The position numbers and the translations under genes are program-made. From the NCBI RefSeq assembly GCF_002246015.1, contig NZ_NOLJ01000008.1, positions 350,442 through 414,441 on the forward strand: 64,000 nucleotides of DNA, in the 5' to 3' direction. The notes beneath the pieces are model-generated. The model saw nothing but the letters and a program-made list of their open reading frames with translations, had not been told where the DNA came from and did not search any database. Below, piece by piece: positions 16,621 through 26,043 of this stretch. Each line of letters starts with the position of its first letter. Positions within the stretch are counted from its first letter, which is position 1. Origin of the DNA: Nostoc sp. 'Peltigera membranacea cyanobiont' 210A (GTDB taxonomy: Bacteria; Cyanobacteriota; Cyanobacteriia; Cyanobacteriales; Nostocaceae).

Positions 16621-16646
16621 AAAAGCACCTTTTTCAAGGTGCTTTT
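16621..16646. terminator. Bidirectional terminator hairpin
   Basis: An 11-bp perfect stem, AAAAGCACCTT / AAGGTGCTTTT, with loop TTTC, A-rich on one side and T-rich on the other. It lies between two convergent genes (ending at 16523 and 16694) and can serve both. Confidence 0.85.
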
Positions 16647-16693
16647 ATTTGAAAATAAATAATATTTTCTTTGTCAAACAATTAAACAATTAT

Positions 16694-17329
16694 TTAAGCA
16701 TTGTAATTGTTAGTAGTACGAGGACTACGAGCGCCAGTTACGGCTCCAATCATTGAAGCTATTAAACCCAACAAAGAACCAAACACAAACCACCATAATC
16801 CCGAACGTATATTAGCTGCCGTTTCACGAGCTTGTTGGGCACTTATGTTTGTTTGTGGTACATTAACACCACCTTGCTGTTGTACCTGGTTTATGACTTC
16901 TCCTGCGTTAGAAGCAGCAACACCAAAAGCACCAGATACTCCACTTGCTAAAAGCCATGAGCTAACTGCCAAAGTCGTTGCCCAAAGAATTGCGCCGTTC
17001 AGAAGAGCTGTATTGCGGTTCATCGGCCCACAAGCACGGGCTGTAACCCAACCACCAGTAAATAGGGAAATTAGTAAAGCGATAGTTGACCAAAGCCCCG
17101 CATTACCCGCAGCGTTAGGAGCAATTGTTCTAGGTGCACCTGAACCTGCAACTGTGCCTGCCGCAACCGCAGCAATGATAGAACTCAAAATTAATTGTGT
17201 AGCCAAAGAAACCAACAAACCAGCAATAATTGGCCCCCAGCGAACACGGTCGTGATATTCAGCTACTCGACCTGCTACCACAGTATCAGTAGATATAACG
17301 TCATTGCCTGTCCGATTTACGTATGACAT
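16694..17329 (-). CDS. Conserved membrane protein, function unknown
   Basis: A 211-residue integral membrane protein with about four hydrophobic segments: GPIIAGLLVSLATQLILSSI, a second with LWSTIALLISLFTGGWV, a third with ALLNGAILWATTLAVSSWLL, and a C-terminal WWFVFGSLLGLIASMIGAVT. Between the third and fourth is a Gln-rich loop (INQVQQQGGVNVPQTNISAQ), probably outside the membrane. The layout recalls small proteins linked to stress responses in cyanobacteria, but I cannot name a function. It is single, with a terminator downstream. Confidence 0.75.
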   Translation of the reverse strand: MSYVNRTGNDVISTDTVVAGRVAEYHDRVRWGPIIAGLLVSLATQLILSSIIAAVAAGTVAGSGAPRTIAPNAAGNAGLWSTIALLISLFTGGWVTARACGPMNRNTALLNGAILWATTLAVSSWLLASGVSGAFGVAASNAGEVINQVQQQGGVNVPQTNISAQQARETAANIRSGLWWFVFGSLLGLIASMIGAVTGARSPRTTNNYNA

Positions 17330-17664
17330 CGCTTATGTTCTCCAGTGCTGTTTCAGCAAAGTTCCTGCTCGGGTATATTTATCTTTATGCTTAAAATTAA
17401 ATAACTAAATGTTCTATTTTAATCTCTATCGATAGAAAGATTTAATAGGTCTATCTTTAGCTAGAAAAAACAAACTTTATTTAACAATTATTAATATAAT
17501 TTAGTGTTTATTTATGTATTTTTCCTAAAATTTCCATCTAAAAACTCTTAACTTAAAATATAACTATTAACTAGCTATCAGAAACCAGCTTTAACGATGT
17601 ATGCCATTAGACTTAATCTAACTAAAGCTTTGTAATGAATGTCAAAAGTTAAAATCATCAAAAG
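17330..17664. other. AT-rich intergenic region
   Basis: No gene, repeat or strong hairpin recognised. The side next to 17329 should carry the promoter of the membrane protein gene. Confidence 0.5.
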
Positions 17665-17991
17665 CTAACGCATCCTGACAGCAGTACCTGTGGCAGTAAT
17701 CAGCAAAAGCACTCCTGATTGGTCAAGATTTATTGTGCCAGTATCAATTTCAATCCCGATTACAGCGTTTGCTCCTAAACGTTGTGCACGTTGTTCTAAT
17801 TCTTCTAGTGCCTTGCGTTGACCCTGCTCAAATAGACGCTCATAGCTAGCAGTGCGTCCACCAATAATATCTCGAATCCCAGCCAAAAAATCTCGCAAGA
17901 AATTGCTGCCGTAAACTACTTCTGCTGTCACAATGCCTAAATATGACTCAATCACGGCTCCTTGAATTACATCAGTGGTAGTTATAATCAT
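17665..17991 (-). CDS. YbjQ / UPF0145 family protein
   Basis: A 108-residue YbjQ-like protein, a family described as a putative heavy-metal binding domain that forms pentamers. The pattern is clear: VIQGAVIESYLGIVTAEVVYGSNFLRDF, then DIIGGRTASYERLF and RAQRLGANAVIGIEIDTGTI. Length is normal (100-110). The ATG is preceded by a good ribosome binding site (GGAGG) about 7 bases upstream. No neighbour suggests a pathway. Confidence 0.9.
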   Translation of the reverse strand: MIITTTDVIQGAVIESYLGIVTAEVVYGSNFLRDFLAGIRDIIGGRTASYERLFEQGQRKALEELEQRAQRLGANAVIGIEIDTGTINLDQSGVLLLITATGTAVRMR

Positions 17992-18642
17992 AAATTAACC
18001 TCCTATATGGGATATATCTTGATATTTATTATTAAAGTATTTTGATAAATATTTCAATAATTGTAACTATTATTACAGATACAGGTTTGATAAACATCCT
18101 CTCACACAATTTTAGATTGCGCTTTGGGGTTTAGTGTTGTCCTAAACAGATTAATGCGACATTTTACAGTTTAAATTTATCTTATCTTTGAATGGCCAGA
18201 AAAGGATGTAAATGCCTAGATGATAAGTTCTCAAAAGGTAGTATCAAGGATTAAAAATGTCAGAAAAATTGGATACAGAATCAGCAAACTCTGAAATGAA
18301 ATAAAAATAGGAATAAATGTCAAAGCCTATAAGCTTGGTGCATCAGAATCTAAGATTAAGTCAAATGCCTGTTGAGTTTTTCCGGGTAACACGTATAACT
18401 ACTGATTAAAAACGGTGTTATTTTGCTATGGTACTAGTTTATATGTAAGGTATTTTCACTTGCTCCCCGATCGCTTACACTTCATCCTTCAGTAAAAACT
18501 CTGTTATGTAGTGCTAAATGTAAAGGAAAGGAGAATGAACTATTAACATCTTAATGAGTACGAAGAAATACAGTTTTCAAAAGTCCATATTTTTGTTTTA
18601 ATGTACAAGAAAAAAGTCCTCTAAAATTTCAGGAAATTTACT
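17992..18642. other. Intergenic region
   Basis: About 650 bp without a supported gene. A 15-codon frame (ATG at 18257, preceded by AAGGATTA) is present but cannot be supported. No strong hairpin or dispersed repeat was noticed. Confidence 0.45.
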
Positions 18643-19323
18643 GTGTACAAGCCAACATCATTCGTGTTTAGTGTGGTGTTACTAGGATGTTTTACTTTCA
18701 CCATACCTTCAGTAGCTCAGGCTCAGGTATTAGTGGCGCAAGCCAAAAACCCAGAGTTAAAGCAATTACTGGAGGAAGGACGGAGGTTAGTGAATGCCGG
18801 GGATTATGGTGGTGCGATCGCTGTTTATCAGCAAGCAGCTAGTATAGACCCCAAGAATGCTAAAATTCATTCAGGTATTGGGTATTTATACGCTCAACAG
18901 GGAAATTACCAAGCAGCATTAACAGCTTATCGTCGCGCGATCGGTATCAACCCTAACAATAGTGATTTTTACTACGCTGTGGGTTACATTAAAGCCAATT
19001 TGGGCGACACACGTGGGGCAAAGGAAGGTTATCGTCGTGCCATACAGTTGAACCGTAACAACGTCAACGCCTATTTAGGATTGGCTGTAACCCAATCCCG
19101 TATGGGAGACTATAATGCTGCTACCTGGGCATACCAACAAGCAATCGACTTGGATAAAAACAACGCCCAGACTTATGAGTTGATGGGTTCGATGTATAAA
19201 CAGCGGCGACAAGCCAAACAAGCAAATAGCTTGCTTCAGAAAGCCCGTGACTTGTACAAACGGCGCAATGACTCAGATGGCGTAGAAAGGGTAGAAGCCA
19301 TGCTACGGCAGTTAGGAGGATGA
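18643..19323 (+). CDS. Exported TPR protein
   Basis: A 226-residue protein from a GTG start with an N-terminal Sec-type signal (FVFSVVLLGCFTFTIPSVAQ, cut probably after AQA). The mature part has about four TPR units at roughly residues 45-180, each of the form NAKIHSGIGYLYAQQGNYQA or NVNAYLGLAVTQSRMGDYNA. The C-terminus is a basic helix (KQRRQAKQANSLLQKARDLY). It should sit in the periplasm or at the outer side of the membrane as an interaction scaffold. A CWSS-type lipobox is absent; the one Cys in the signal (LLGCFTF) is probably not a lipobox because the surroundings remain hydrophobic. Confidence 0.83.
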   Translation: MYKPTSFVFSVVLLGCFTFTIPSVAQAQVLVAQAKNPELKQLLEEGRRLVNAGDYGGAIAVYQQAASIDPKNAKIHSGIGYLYAQQGNYQAALTAYRRAIGINPNNSDFYYAVGYIKANLGDTRGAKEGYRRAIQLNRNNVNAYLGLAVTQSRMGDYNAATWAYQQAIDLDKNNAQTYELMGSMYKQRRQAKQANSLLQKARDLYKRRNDSDGVERVEAMLRQLGG

Positions 19324-19325
19324 GG

Positions 19326-20249
19326 TTAATCTAACTGGCGTCCCGTTAATTCCACAAAAATATCTTCTAGATTAGAGGGACGCACCATCATGCCGGTTTT
19401 ATCGGGCTGTTCATTCAAGTAGATATTTGCTGCTTCCAAGGATGGGAAAAACAGATATTCCCAATTACGAGCGCCATCACTTCCCACGTTAGATACACCT
19501 AATTGTTTCATCACTAAACCTTCACCGTGAGTAGAACGCAGCTGTTGTAAAGTTCCCAAAGAAATCAGCTTACCGCTATCCATAATACCGATGCGTCCTG
19601 GCTTGGTAGAACCAAAGGCATCGCACAAAAATTCGACCTCATCCATATAGTGGGTCGTCAGTAGCATCGTCATCCCTTGTTTATTTAAATCCCGAATAAT
19701 TTCCCAGAGGCGTCGCCTAGTCTGGGGGTCTAATCCTACTGTTGGTTCATCTAAAAACAAAATTTGCGGTTGATGCAATAAGGCTCTCGCAATTTGCAAC
19801 CGTCGTTTCATACCCCCAGACAGGGTTTTTACCAAATCATCACGTTTTTCTGCTAGCTCAACATACTCTAGCCATTGATTAATCAATTTTTGTCGCTGCG
19901 GGTTGCTAATGTGATGTAGCCTCCCGTGCAGTTCCATATTTTCCCAGACGGTTAAATCGTTATCCACACTGACTTGTTGCAAGACTACGCCAATACTCTG
20001 TTTTGCCAACGTTGCTTGGCTTGTCACATCATATCCACCTACTTCTATGCGTCCTTGGGACGGTTTCGTGAGTGTAGTCAGCATCCGAATTGTGGTTGAT
20101 TTACCCGCACCGTTCGGGCCAAGTAGAGCAAATATCTCCCCTGCTTCAATTTGGAATGATAGGTCATTGACTACAGGTACATTGTTGTAAAACTTGTAGA
20201 CATTTTCTAGAAAGACAGCAGCAGTCACGTCGCTTCGCTCCGAATTCAA
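19326..20249 (-). CDS. ABC transporter ATP-binding protein (DrrA-like)
   Basis: A 307-residue nucleotide-binding subunit of the daunorubicin/ABC-2 type. Walker A is LLGPNGAGKSTTIRML (about residues 41-56), the Q-loop is GVVLQQVSVD, the signature is TLSGGMKRRLQIAR, Walker B is ILFLDEPTVGLDPQTRR and the H-loop is LLTTHYMDEVEFLCDAFG. The C-terminal 60 residues (EYLFFPSLEAANIYLNEQPD, NLEDIFVELTGRQLD) fit the DrrA tail. No permease gene adjoins it, so the partner must be elsewhere. Its end is 2 bp from the convergent TPR gene. AATTCAA heptamers flank its start. Confidence 0.9.
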   Translation of the reverse strand: MNSERSDVTAAVFLENVYKFYNNVPVVNDLSFQIEAGEIFALLGPNGAGKSTTIRMLTTLTKPSQGRIEVGGYDVTSQATLAKQSIGVVLQQVSVDNDLTVWENMELHGRLHHISNPQRQKLINQWLEYVELAEKRDDLVKTLSGGMKRRLQIARALLHQPQILFLDEPTVGLDPQTRRRLWEIIRDLNKQGMTMLLTTHYMDEVEFLCDAFGSTKPGRIGIMDSGKLISLGTLQQLRSTHGEGLVMKQLGVSNVGSDGARNWEYLFFPSLEAANIYLNEQPDKTGMMVRPSNLEDIFVELTGRQLD

Positions 20250-20268
20250 AATTCAAAATTCAAAATTA
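20239..20268. repeat. STRR, AATTCAA heptamers
   Basis: Three or four tandem copies of a 7-bp unit (AATTCAAAATTCAAAATTC). It lies next to the start of the ABC gene, in the divergent region with phoD. Confidence 0.75.
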
Positions 20269-20457
20269 ACAAACTAATAAATTTTGGTCATGGATAAATT
20301 TGCTCACACCAGTTCATAATCAAGACTACCATTCTGTTACATCAAACTAAATATATTTTATTAACCCTTAGATAACTCAATCTTTACTTGTTGAGATAAC
20401 AACGTGTGGTAAACACTTATCCTGTAATACTTTAGTTAAAGGTTGCTGTTATTTAGT

Positions 20458-22059
20458 ATGGAATCTCATCACCCATTGAAGCTAAATCGGCGTCAGTTTT
20501 TGCTACATTCAGCTATCACAGCCGGTGGAATTATTTCCACAAATTTTGTCGCTAAATCACCAGTTTTTGGCGAAGCACCTGCAATTATCACCTCTGATAA
20601 AATGCGTCCTGGCATACCTTATGGTGTAGCTAGCGGAGATATATCTAACGATAGCATTGTGATTTGGAGTCGGAGCGATCGCCCTGCCAAAATGATCGTA
20701 GAATATTCTAACACTGAATCTTTTCGTAATGTGCAGCGAGTTGTGGGGCCTAATGCTTTAAAAGATAGCGACTTTACAGCACGACTTTATCTGAAGAATC
20801 TACCACCAGACCAAAAATTATTTTATCGGGTGATTTTCCAAGATTTAGATTATCAACGCACCTACAGCGCTCCTTTTTATGGTACTTTCCGAACTCCCCC
20901 CAAATCTGGACGAGATGTATTCTTTGTTTGGGGTGGCGACACTGCCGGTCAAGGATGGGGGATTAATCCTGATTTCGGTGGGATGAAAATTTACGAAACT
21001 ATGCGCCAACTTCATCCCGATTTTTTCATCCATTCTGGCGATAATATTTATGCTGATGGCCCAATTCAATCAGAAGTAACTTTAGACGACGGCACAATTT
21101 GGAAAAACATTACCACACCAGAAAAATCAAAAGTAGCAGAAACTCTCACAGAATATCGTGGTAACTACATCTACAATTTGCTGGATGAAAACATCAAGCG
21201 TTTCAACGCTGAAGTTCCCATATTGGCACAGTGGGACGACCACGAAACAAGAAACAATTGGTATCCTGGGCAAATTATCCTCAACGATGACCGTTATACA
21301 GTTAAGGATGTTAACTTGCTAGCTCAAAGGGCAAGACAAGCCTTTTTAGAATATCTGCCTATTGGATATGAAAGCAATAATCCAGAGAAAGCGAAAATTT
21401 ATCGCTCTTTCAACTATGGCCCATTATTAGACATTTTCATGTTGGATGAGCGCACCTACCGGGGGCCAAATTCCCCCAATAATCAGCCAGTACCAAGTAA
21501 AGAAACAGACTTTTTGAGCAAAAAACAAGTGCAATGGTTGAAAAGGCAATTACTGTCATCAAAAGCAACATGGAAAGTGATTGCTAGTGATATGCCTTTG
21601 GGACTGCTAGTTAAAGACGGTAGCACCAATTTTGAAGCTTGGGCAAATGGAGATGGCCCAGCTTTAGGAAGAGAATTAGAACTTGCCGATTTACTACGAT
21701 TTATCAAAAACAAAAATATCCAGAATGTTGTTTGGTTAACTGCTGATGTACATTATGCAGCAGCCCACTATTACAACCCCGCTAAAGCGCAGTTTACCGA
21801 CTTTAAGCCTTTTTGGGAGTTTGTCGCCGGGCCGCTTAACTCTGGTACATTTGGGCCAAACGAATTAGAAAATACCTTCGGACCGCAATTAGTATTTCAA
21901 AGCCTTCCTCCAGGTACAAAAGCAAATCGACCGCCAAGTGAAGGTTTGCAATTCTTTGGAGGAGTTAAAATTGATGGAAATACAAAGGTGATGACGGTAA
22001 CATTGCGTAACTTGGCTGGGAAGACTGTTTACAGTGTAGATTTACCGCCAGAAAAATAA
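20458..22059 (+). CDS. phoD: PhoD-type alkaline phosphatase
   Basis: A 533-residue metallophosphatase of the PhoD family, exported by the Tat pathway: the N-terminus has NRRQFLLHSAITAGG, a twin-arginine signal. The N-terminal Fn3-like PhoD_N domain follows (GIPYGVASGDISNDSIVIWS), then the catalytic domain with WGGDTAGQGWGINPDF, FFIHSGDNIYADGP, QWDDHETRNNW and WLTADVHYAAAHYYNP, which carry the metal ligands. PhoD enzymes release phosphate from mono- and diesters outside the cell. I prefer ATG 20458 over a TTG at 20443. TTAACCCTTAG about 90 bp upstream could be part of a Pho box, but I cannot establish the repeat structure. Confidence 0.9.
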   Translation: MESHHPLKLNRRQFLLHSAITAGGIISTNFVAKSPVFGEAPAIITSDKMRPGIPYGVASGDISNDSIVIWSRSDRPAKMIVEYSNTESFRNVQRVVGPNALKDSDFTARLYLKNLPPDQKLFYRVIFQDLDYQRTYSAPFYGTFRTPPKSGRDVFFVWGGDTAGQGWGINPDFGGMKIYETMRQLHPDFFIHSGDNIYADGPIQSEVTLDDGTIWKNITTPEKSKVAETLTEYRGNYIYNLLDENIKRFNAEVPILAQWDDHETRNNWYPGQIILNDDRYTVKDVNLLAQRARQAFLEYLPIGYESNNPEKAKIYRSFNYGPLLDIFMLDERTYRGPNSPNNQPVPSKETDFLSKKQVQWLKRQLLSSKATWKVIASDMPLGLLVKDGSTNFEAWANGDGPALGRELELADLLRFIKNKNIQNVVWLTADVHYAAAHYYNPAKAQFTDFKPFWEFVAGPLNSGTFGPNELENTFGPQLVFQSLPPGTKANRPPSEGLQFFGGVKIDGNTKVMTVTLRNLAGKTVYSVDLPPEK

Positions 22060-22250
22060 ATCGCCAAAATCACAGTGAGGGGTAGCCAGTTAGATAGAGT
22101 AATTACGCAATTTTTTACTTTGTCTGCTGGCTTTGCTGTTTTTTGGCTGGGATATTGAAGGATGAAAAAATTGTGCGATGCCTGGGTTGGGCTTTGCCTA
22201 CGCTACTGTTAGGAGCTAAATTTAGATAGGTACTGGATTTTTTAATTGCT

Positions 22251-22496
22251 ATGTTGGCAAGCTACATTGACCAAGCAATGGAACTAGCGGTTTATGAGAT
22301 CATTGAAAATGAGCAAACTTATTGGGGTGAAATTCCAAGCTTACAAGGAGTCTGGGCAAATCATCAAACTCTAGAAGGATGTAGGCGGGAATTAAGAGAA
22401 GCTTTAAGTGATTGGCTGGCGCTACGGTTACATTTGGGGTTAACGATTCCTGTAATTGCTGGTATCAACCTCAATGAACTGACCAAACCTGTATAA
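22251..22496 (+). CDS. hicB: HicB family antitoxin
   Basis: An 81-residue protein with the partial RNase H-like fold of HicB antitoxins: YEIIENEQTYWGEIPSLQGVWANHQTLEGCRRELREALSDWLALRL. HicB binds and blocks the HicA mRNA interferase. The order here is antitoxin then toxin, the reverse of E. coli but usual in cyanobacteria. The toxin ATG follows 3 bp after the stop. The protein lacks a C-terminal DNA-binding helix-turn-helix, so self-repression by this protein is doubtful. Confidence 0.87.
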   Translation: MLASYIDQAMELAVYEIIENEQTYWGEIPSLQGVWANHQTLEGCRRELREALSDWLALRLHLGLTIPVIAGINLNELTKPV

Positions 22497-22499
22497 ATA

Positions 22500-22718
22500 A
22501 TGTCTAGATTAACCCCTGTTTCTTGGCGTGATTTAGTAAAACGTCTGCAAGAGTTGGGTTTTGAAGGCCCCTATGCAGGAGGAAAGCACCCACAAATGCG
22601 GCGAGGTGATGTTACTGTAATTATTACTAATCCTCATGAGGGTGATATTAGTGTGGGTCTATTATCGCGGCTATTACGACAAGCTGGAGTTTCTCGTGAA
22701 GAATGGTTAGGTGAGTGA
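22500..22718 (+). CDS. hicA: HicA family toxin
   Basis: A 72-residue HicA mRNA interferase with a double-stranded RNA-binding fold. The catalytic histidine is in YAGGKHPQMRRGDVTVII, and the C-terminal LLSRLLRQAGVSREEWL matches the family. It is probably co-transcribed with hicB from upstream of 22251. It is intact with no sign of inactivation. The overlapping ATPase/PIN pair starts 95 bp downstream on the same strand. Confidence 0.88.
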   Translation: MSRLTPVSWRDLVKRLQELGFEGPYAGGKHPQMRRGDVTVIITNPHEGDISVGLLSRLLRQAGVSREEWLGE

Positions 22719-22813
22719 AGTTTTAAAGGTGTATTAAATAAACTCTGCGATTTGCACCCTAAGTTGCTATCAAAAGTATTAGGAATATAATTTTAGCATT
22801 TTTGGAGTTGGTC

Positions 22814-24097
22814 ATGCTTAAGCAACTCATCTTAGAAAACTGGAAAAGTTTCCGTTATGCGGAGCTTCCACTTGACCCATTGACTGTTCTGATTGGGACA
22901 AATGCGAGTGGTAAGTCTAATATAGTTGAAGCGTTAGAATTTTTACAAAGAATTGCTAGAGGTGAAAATATTGAAGTAGCTTTAGCTGGAGATAAAACAC
23001 TTCCATCTATTCGCGGTGGTGTAGAATGGGCTGCAATTAAGCCAGAAACTGAATTTACATTAAAGGCGCTGGTTCAAGGTGAGGATGATAAAACAGATTA
23101 TTTTTACACTATTACACTACAAACAATACCAGTTGTTCGGATTTTAAAAGAATGCATAAATATTGATGAATATCACAATAAAAATTCTCCCAATCAAAAG
23201 TTATTTATTATAAATGTGGATGATAAAACAGCTAAAAGCCATTTGAGTAATTATGGTGGATTTAGTGTTGATATTTCTCCTTTATTTGAAGATATTTCTT
23301 TCAAAGAATTTAATGAGGTAATCAAAGAAGAAACTAAACAAAAAATTAGATATGAAATTAGGCAAAAAATGGAATTTGCTCAGAATAATCTAGATTTTTT
23401 AATTAATCATGTAATTTTGCCGATCATTAAAAACATTTTGATTTTAAATCCTATTCCCTCCAAAATGCGTGATTATTCACGACTTTCTGACACCTTAGAA
23501 GGTGATGCATCTAACATTGCTGGTGTGTTAGCAGGATTAACCGAAGAACAAAAAGCTGAAGTTGAATTAACTCTATCTGAATACATCAAAGATTTTCCAG
23601 AAGGCGATATTCAAAAAGTATGGGCAGAAAAAGTTGGTAGATTCGGCACTGATGCTATGCTTTACTGTCAAGAAGAATGGAAACCTGGTCATATCACAGA
23701 GATTGATGCTAGAACTATGTCCGATGGGACTTTACAATTTATAGCAATTATTACAGCACTCCTCACTAGACCAGAAGGCAGTCAACTAGTAATTGAAGAA
23801 ATAGATAATGGGCTTCATCCCTCACGTGCAGAATTGCTAGTCAGAATACTACGGGAAATTGGCAGCAAAAGAAAAATTGATATTTTACTAACTACCCATA
23901 ATCCAGCTTTACTTGATGCTTTAGGCCCGGAGATAGTTCCTTTTGTGGTTGTCGCACACCGCGATTCTGAAACTGGAGAAAGCAAGCTTACACTTTTAGA
24001 AGATATTGAAAATCTTCCTCTTTTGTTAGCATCAGGTACTTTAGGCAAACTTGCAACTAAAGGTGCAATTGAAAAGAGCCTTTCTGATAATAAGTGA
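22814..24097 (+). CDS. AAA/SMC-like ATPase (AAA_21 / OLD-like type)
   Basis: A 427-residue ABC/SMC-type ATPase without transmembrane segments. It begins MLKQLILENWKSFRYAELPL and carries Walker A GTNASGKSN (about residues 27-35). It has a long charged insert at roughly 110-200, a C-terminal signature-like stretch (TMSDGTLQFIAIITALLTRP), Walker B LVIEEIDNGLHPSRAELLVR and H-loop LLTTHNPALLD. This architecture is shared by the ATPase halves of several anti-phage systems (PARIS, Septu, Gabija-like). The downstream PIN gene overlaps its stop codon, indicating one operon. ATG 22814 is chosen over TTG 22802. The function as a defence ATPase is inference. Confidence 0.85.
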   Translation: MLKQLILENWKSFRYAELPLDPLTVLIGTNASGKSNIVEALEFLQRIARGENIEVALAGDKTLPSIRGGVEWAAIKPETEFTLKALVQGEDDKTDYFYTITLQTIPVVRILKECINIDEYHNKNSPNQKLFIINVDDKTAKSHLSNYGGFSVDISPLFEDISFKEFNEVIKEETKQKIRYEIRQKMEFAQNNLDFLINHVILPIIKNILILNPIPSKMRDYSRLSDTLEGDASNIAGVLAGLTEEQKAEVELTLSEYIKDFPEGDIQKVWAEKVGRFGTDAMLYCQEEWKPGHITEIDARTMSDGTLQFIAIITALLTRPEGSQLVIEEIDNGLHPSRAELLVRILREIGSKRKIDILLTTHNPALLDALGPEIVPFVVVAHRDSETGESKLTLLEDIENLPLLLASGTLGKLATKGAIEKSLSDNK

Positions 24098-24105
24098 AAT
24101 TAAAT

Positions 24106-24639
24106 ATGAGAAAGGTTTTGATTATTGACACATCAATACTTTGCGTTTACTTAGGTGTACCTGGTAAAGAGACTTGTGGTTCTGATAATGATAAATGGGA
24201 TAAAAAAAGAGTTGAAGCCCGTTTTCAGGCAGAAGAAAAACAAGGTGCAAAGTTTATACTACCAATAGCAACAATTATAGAAACTGGTAATCATATTGCA
24301 CAAGCTAACTTTAAGCGATATGAAATTGCTCAAGCTTTCGGTAATATTTTAGTGAAAGTAGCAGATGGAGTTATACCTTGGGGAGTTTTTGAAACTCAAG
24401 TGGGTGAACTTTGGAACTCAGAGCAATTGAAACAACTTGCTACTGAATGGCCTATTCTAGCATCTGGCAAAATTTCTATTGGAGATGCGACAATTAAGAC
24501 TGTGGCTGAATATTATGCCAAAACCAGTAGCACTTTTCAAGTAGAAATTTTTACGGGCGATGGGGGACTCAAGGCTTATGAACCAGCTATCCCAGCACCT
24601 ACACGCCGAAGTACTCGCAAAAAAGCCTTGAGCGATTAG
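24106..24639 (+). CDS. PIN-domain nuclease partner of the ATPase
   Basis: A protein of about 177 residues beginning MRKVLIIDTSILCVYLGVPG. The acidic residues of a PIN nuclease are in place: D in IIDTSIL, E in ATIIETGNHIA, D in ISIGDATIKTVAEYY and D in IFTGDGGLKAYEP. PIN domains cut RNA. A GTG at 24094 overlaps the ATPase stop, but ATG 24106 fits the conserved start better. The C-terminal tail (APTRRSTRKKALSD) is basic. An ATPase-plus-PIN pair suggests that the ATPase senses something and gates the nuclease, but this is not established. Confidence 0.8.
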   Translation: MRKVLIIDTSILCVYLGVPGKETCGSDNDKWDKKRVEARFQAEEKQGAKFILPIATIIETGNHIAQANFKRYEIAQAFGNILVKVADGVIPWGVFETQVGELWNSEQLKQLATEWPILASGKISIGDATIKTVAEYYAKTSSTFQVEIFTGDGGLKAYEPAIPAPTRRSTRKKALSD

Positions 24640-24675
24640 TATTTACCCAAAATAGAGATATTTTTAACTAACTTG

Positions 24676-26043
24676 TCAGGAATTAAGTTCGACAGGAATT
24701 GTAATAATAAATTCAGTTCCTTCTTTTACAGTAGATATACATTGCAGCTGACCACAATGTTTTTCTACAACAATTTGATAGCTGATAGATAGCCCTAACC
24801 CAGTGCCTTTACCGACGGGTTTAGTGGTGAAGAAAGGGTCAAACAATCGCTTTTGTATATCCTTGGGAATTCCACTACCATTATCGGCAATGCGAATAAC
24901 TACTTGCCGATCATCTGTGACTTCAGTACGAATACGAATTAAAGGTGATTTTAGATTTGAATCAGCTGACTCAAAACTTTCGAGTATCGCATCAATCGCA
25001 TTTGATAGAATATTCATAAAGACTTGATTGATTAACCCAGCATAGCATTCTACTAGAGGGAGATTTCCATATTCTTTATCAATAGTAATTATCTGACCTG
25101 TTTCTTGATTTAGAAGACGGCTTTGTAATATTATTAGAGTACTATCAATCCCTTCATGAATATCAACTATCTTTTTATCAGATTCATCGAGGCGAGAAAA
25201 ATTGCGTAATGAAAGAACTATCTCTTGGATACGCTCAGTACCAAACTTCATAGAATCAAGAAGCTTGAGGTAATCAACAGTTAAAAATTCTAGTTCCATT
25301 TCTGCGATCGCAGCTTTAATTTCTGCTACTGGTGCAGGATAATGGTGTTGGTATAGGCTAATTAATTGTAGTAAATCTTGAGTGTAGTTAATCGCATAAA
25401 CAAGGTTGCCAGCGATAAAGTTGACAGGGTTATTGATTTCGTGTGCAATACCAGCAACGAGTTGTCCTAAAGCCGCCATCTTTTCATTTTGAATTAATCG
25501 CGCATAGTTATTCTTAAGGGTACGAAAACCTACTTTGGTGATTCTAGATTGTTCTTGTGCTTGCTCTAGTTGAGCTAATGTTAAAATATGAATTTGGGAA
25601 TAAGCTAAAAGTAAATGATGGAAATCGAGTAGCTTATAACTACCTAATTGAGTTTCTATTAAAATCGGCTCATATACAAATTGAGGTTCTCGCTGCAATG
25701 CTATCTTATTTGCTTCTACAATGAGCGTATCCTCAGAAATTATACACACATCTGGCTGAATAAAATTAATCAGATTTATCGCAGGTCGTTTAGAAAATAG
25801 TGGGAAACTATAAGGACGACTCATGTGTTCAAAAAATCTTTGTCGAGAAATCATCCCCAGATAGTCATGATTTTTCACCAGGATAATTCCTGGTAGTAAA
25901 GGCTCTTGCTTAAAGAGTGTATTCAAATTATTTGCTGGACTATCTGCTTCGACGTAAACAGACCAAAGTGGTAATTCTTGCAAAGTAGATTCTAATCGCA
26001 AGTTCAGATTATTAGCATTCGTCATGGTATGTATAGATAACAT
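24676..26043 (-). CDS. Sensor histidine kinase
   Basis: A 455-residue kinase. The N-terminal 160 residues carry CBS-like segments (PLLPGIILVKNHDYLGMISR), a form common in cyanobacterial kinases. A short coiled coil follows, then the H-box EKMAALGQLVAGIAHEINNP with the phospho-accepting His, and the ATPase domain with N-box NILSNAIDAILE, G1 RIADNGSGIP and G2 GKGTGLGLSISYQI. No membrane segment is visible, so it is probably cytoplasmic. No response regulator gene adjoins it. An ATG 5 codons downstream of 26043 (MTNANNLN) is an alternative start. Confidence 0.9.
   Translation of the reverse strand: MLSIHTMTNANNLNLRLESTLQELPLWSVYVEADSPANNLNTLFKQEPLLPGIILVKNHDYLGMISRQRFFEHMSRPYSFPLFSKRPAINLINFIQPDVCIISEDTLIVEANKIALQREPQFVYEPILIETQLGSYKLLDFHHLLLAYSQIHILTLAQLEQAQEQSRITKVGFRTLKNNYARLIQNEKMAALGQLVAGIAHEINNPVNFIAGNLVYAINYTQDLLQLISLYQHHYPAPVAEIKAAIAEMELEFLTVDYLKLLDSMKFGTERIQEIVLSLRNFSRLDESDKKIVDIHEGIDSTLIILQSRLLNQETGQIITIDKEYGNLPLVECYAGLINQVFMNILSNAIDAILESFESADSNLKSPLIRIRTEVTDDRQVVIRIADNGSGIPKDIQKRLFDPFFTTKPVGKGTGLGLSISYQIVVEKHCGQLQCISTVKEGTEFIITIPVELNS

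Noticed and set aside
20350..20400. Pho box upstream of phoD
   Set aside because: Only one TTAACC-like unit is clear; the required tandem 8-bp repeats are not seen.
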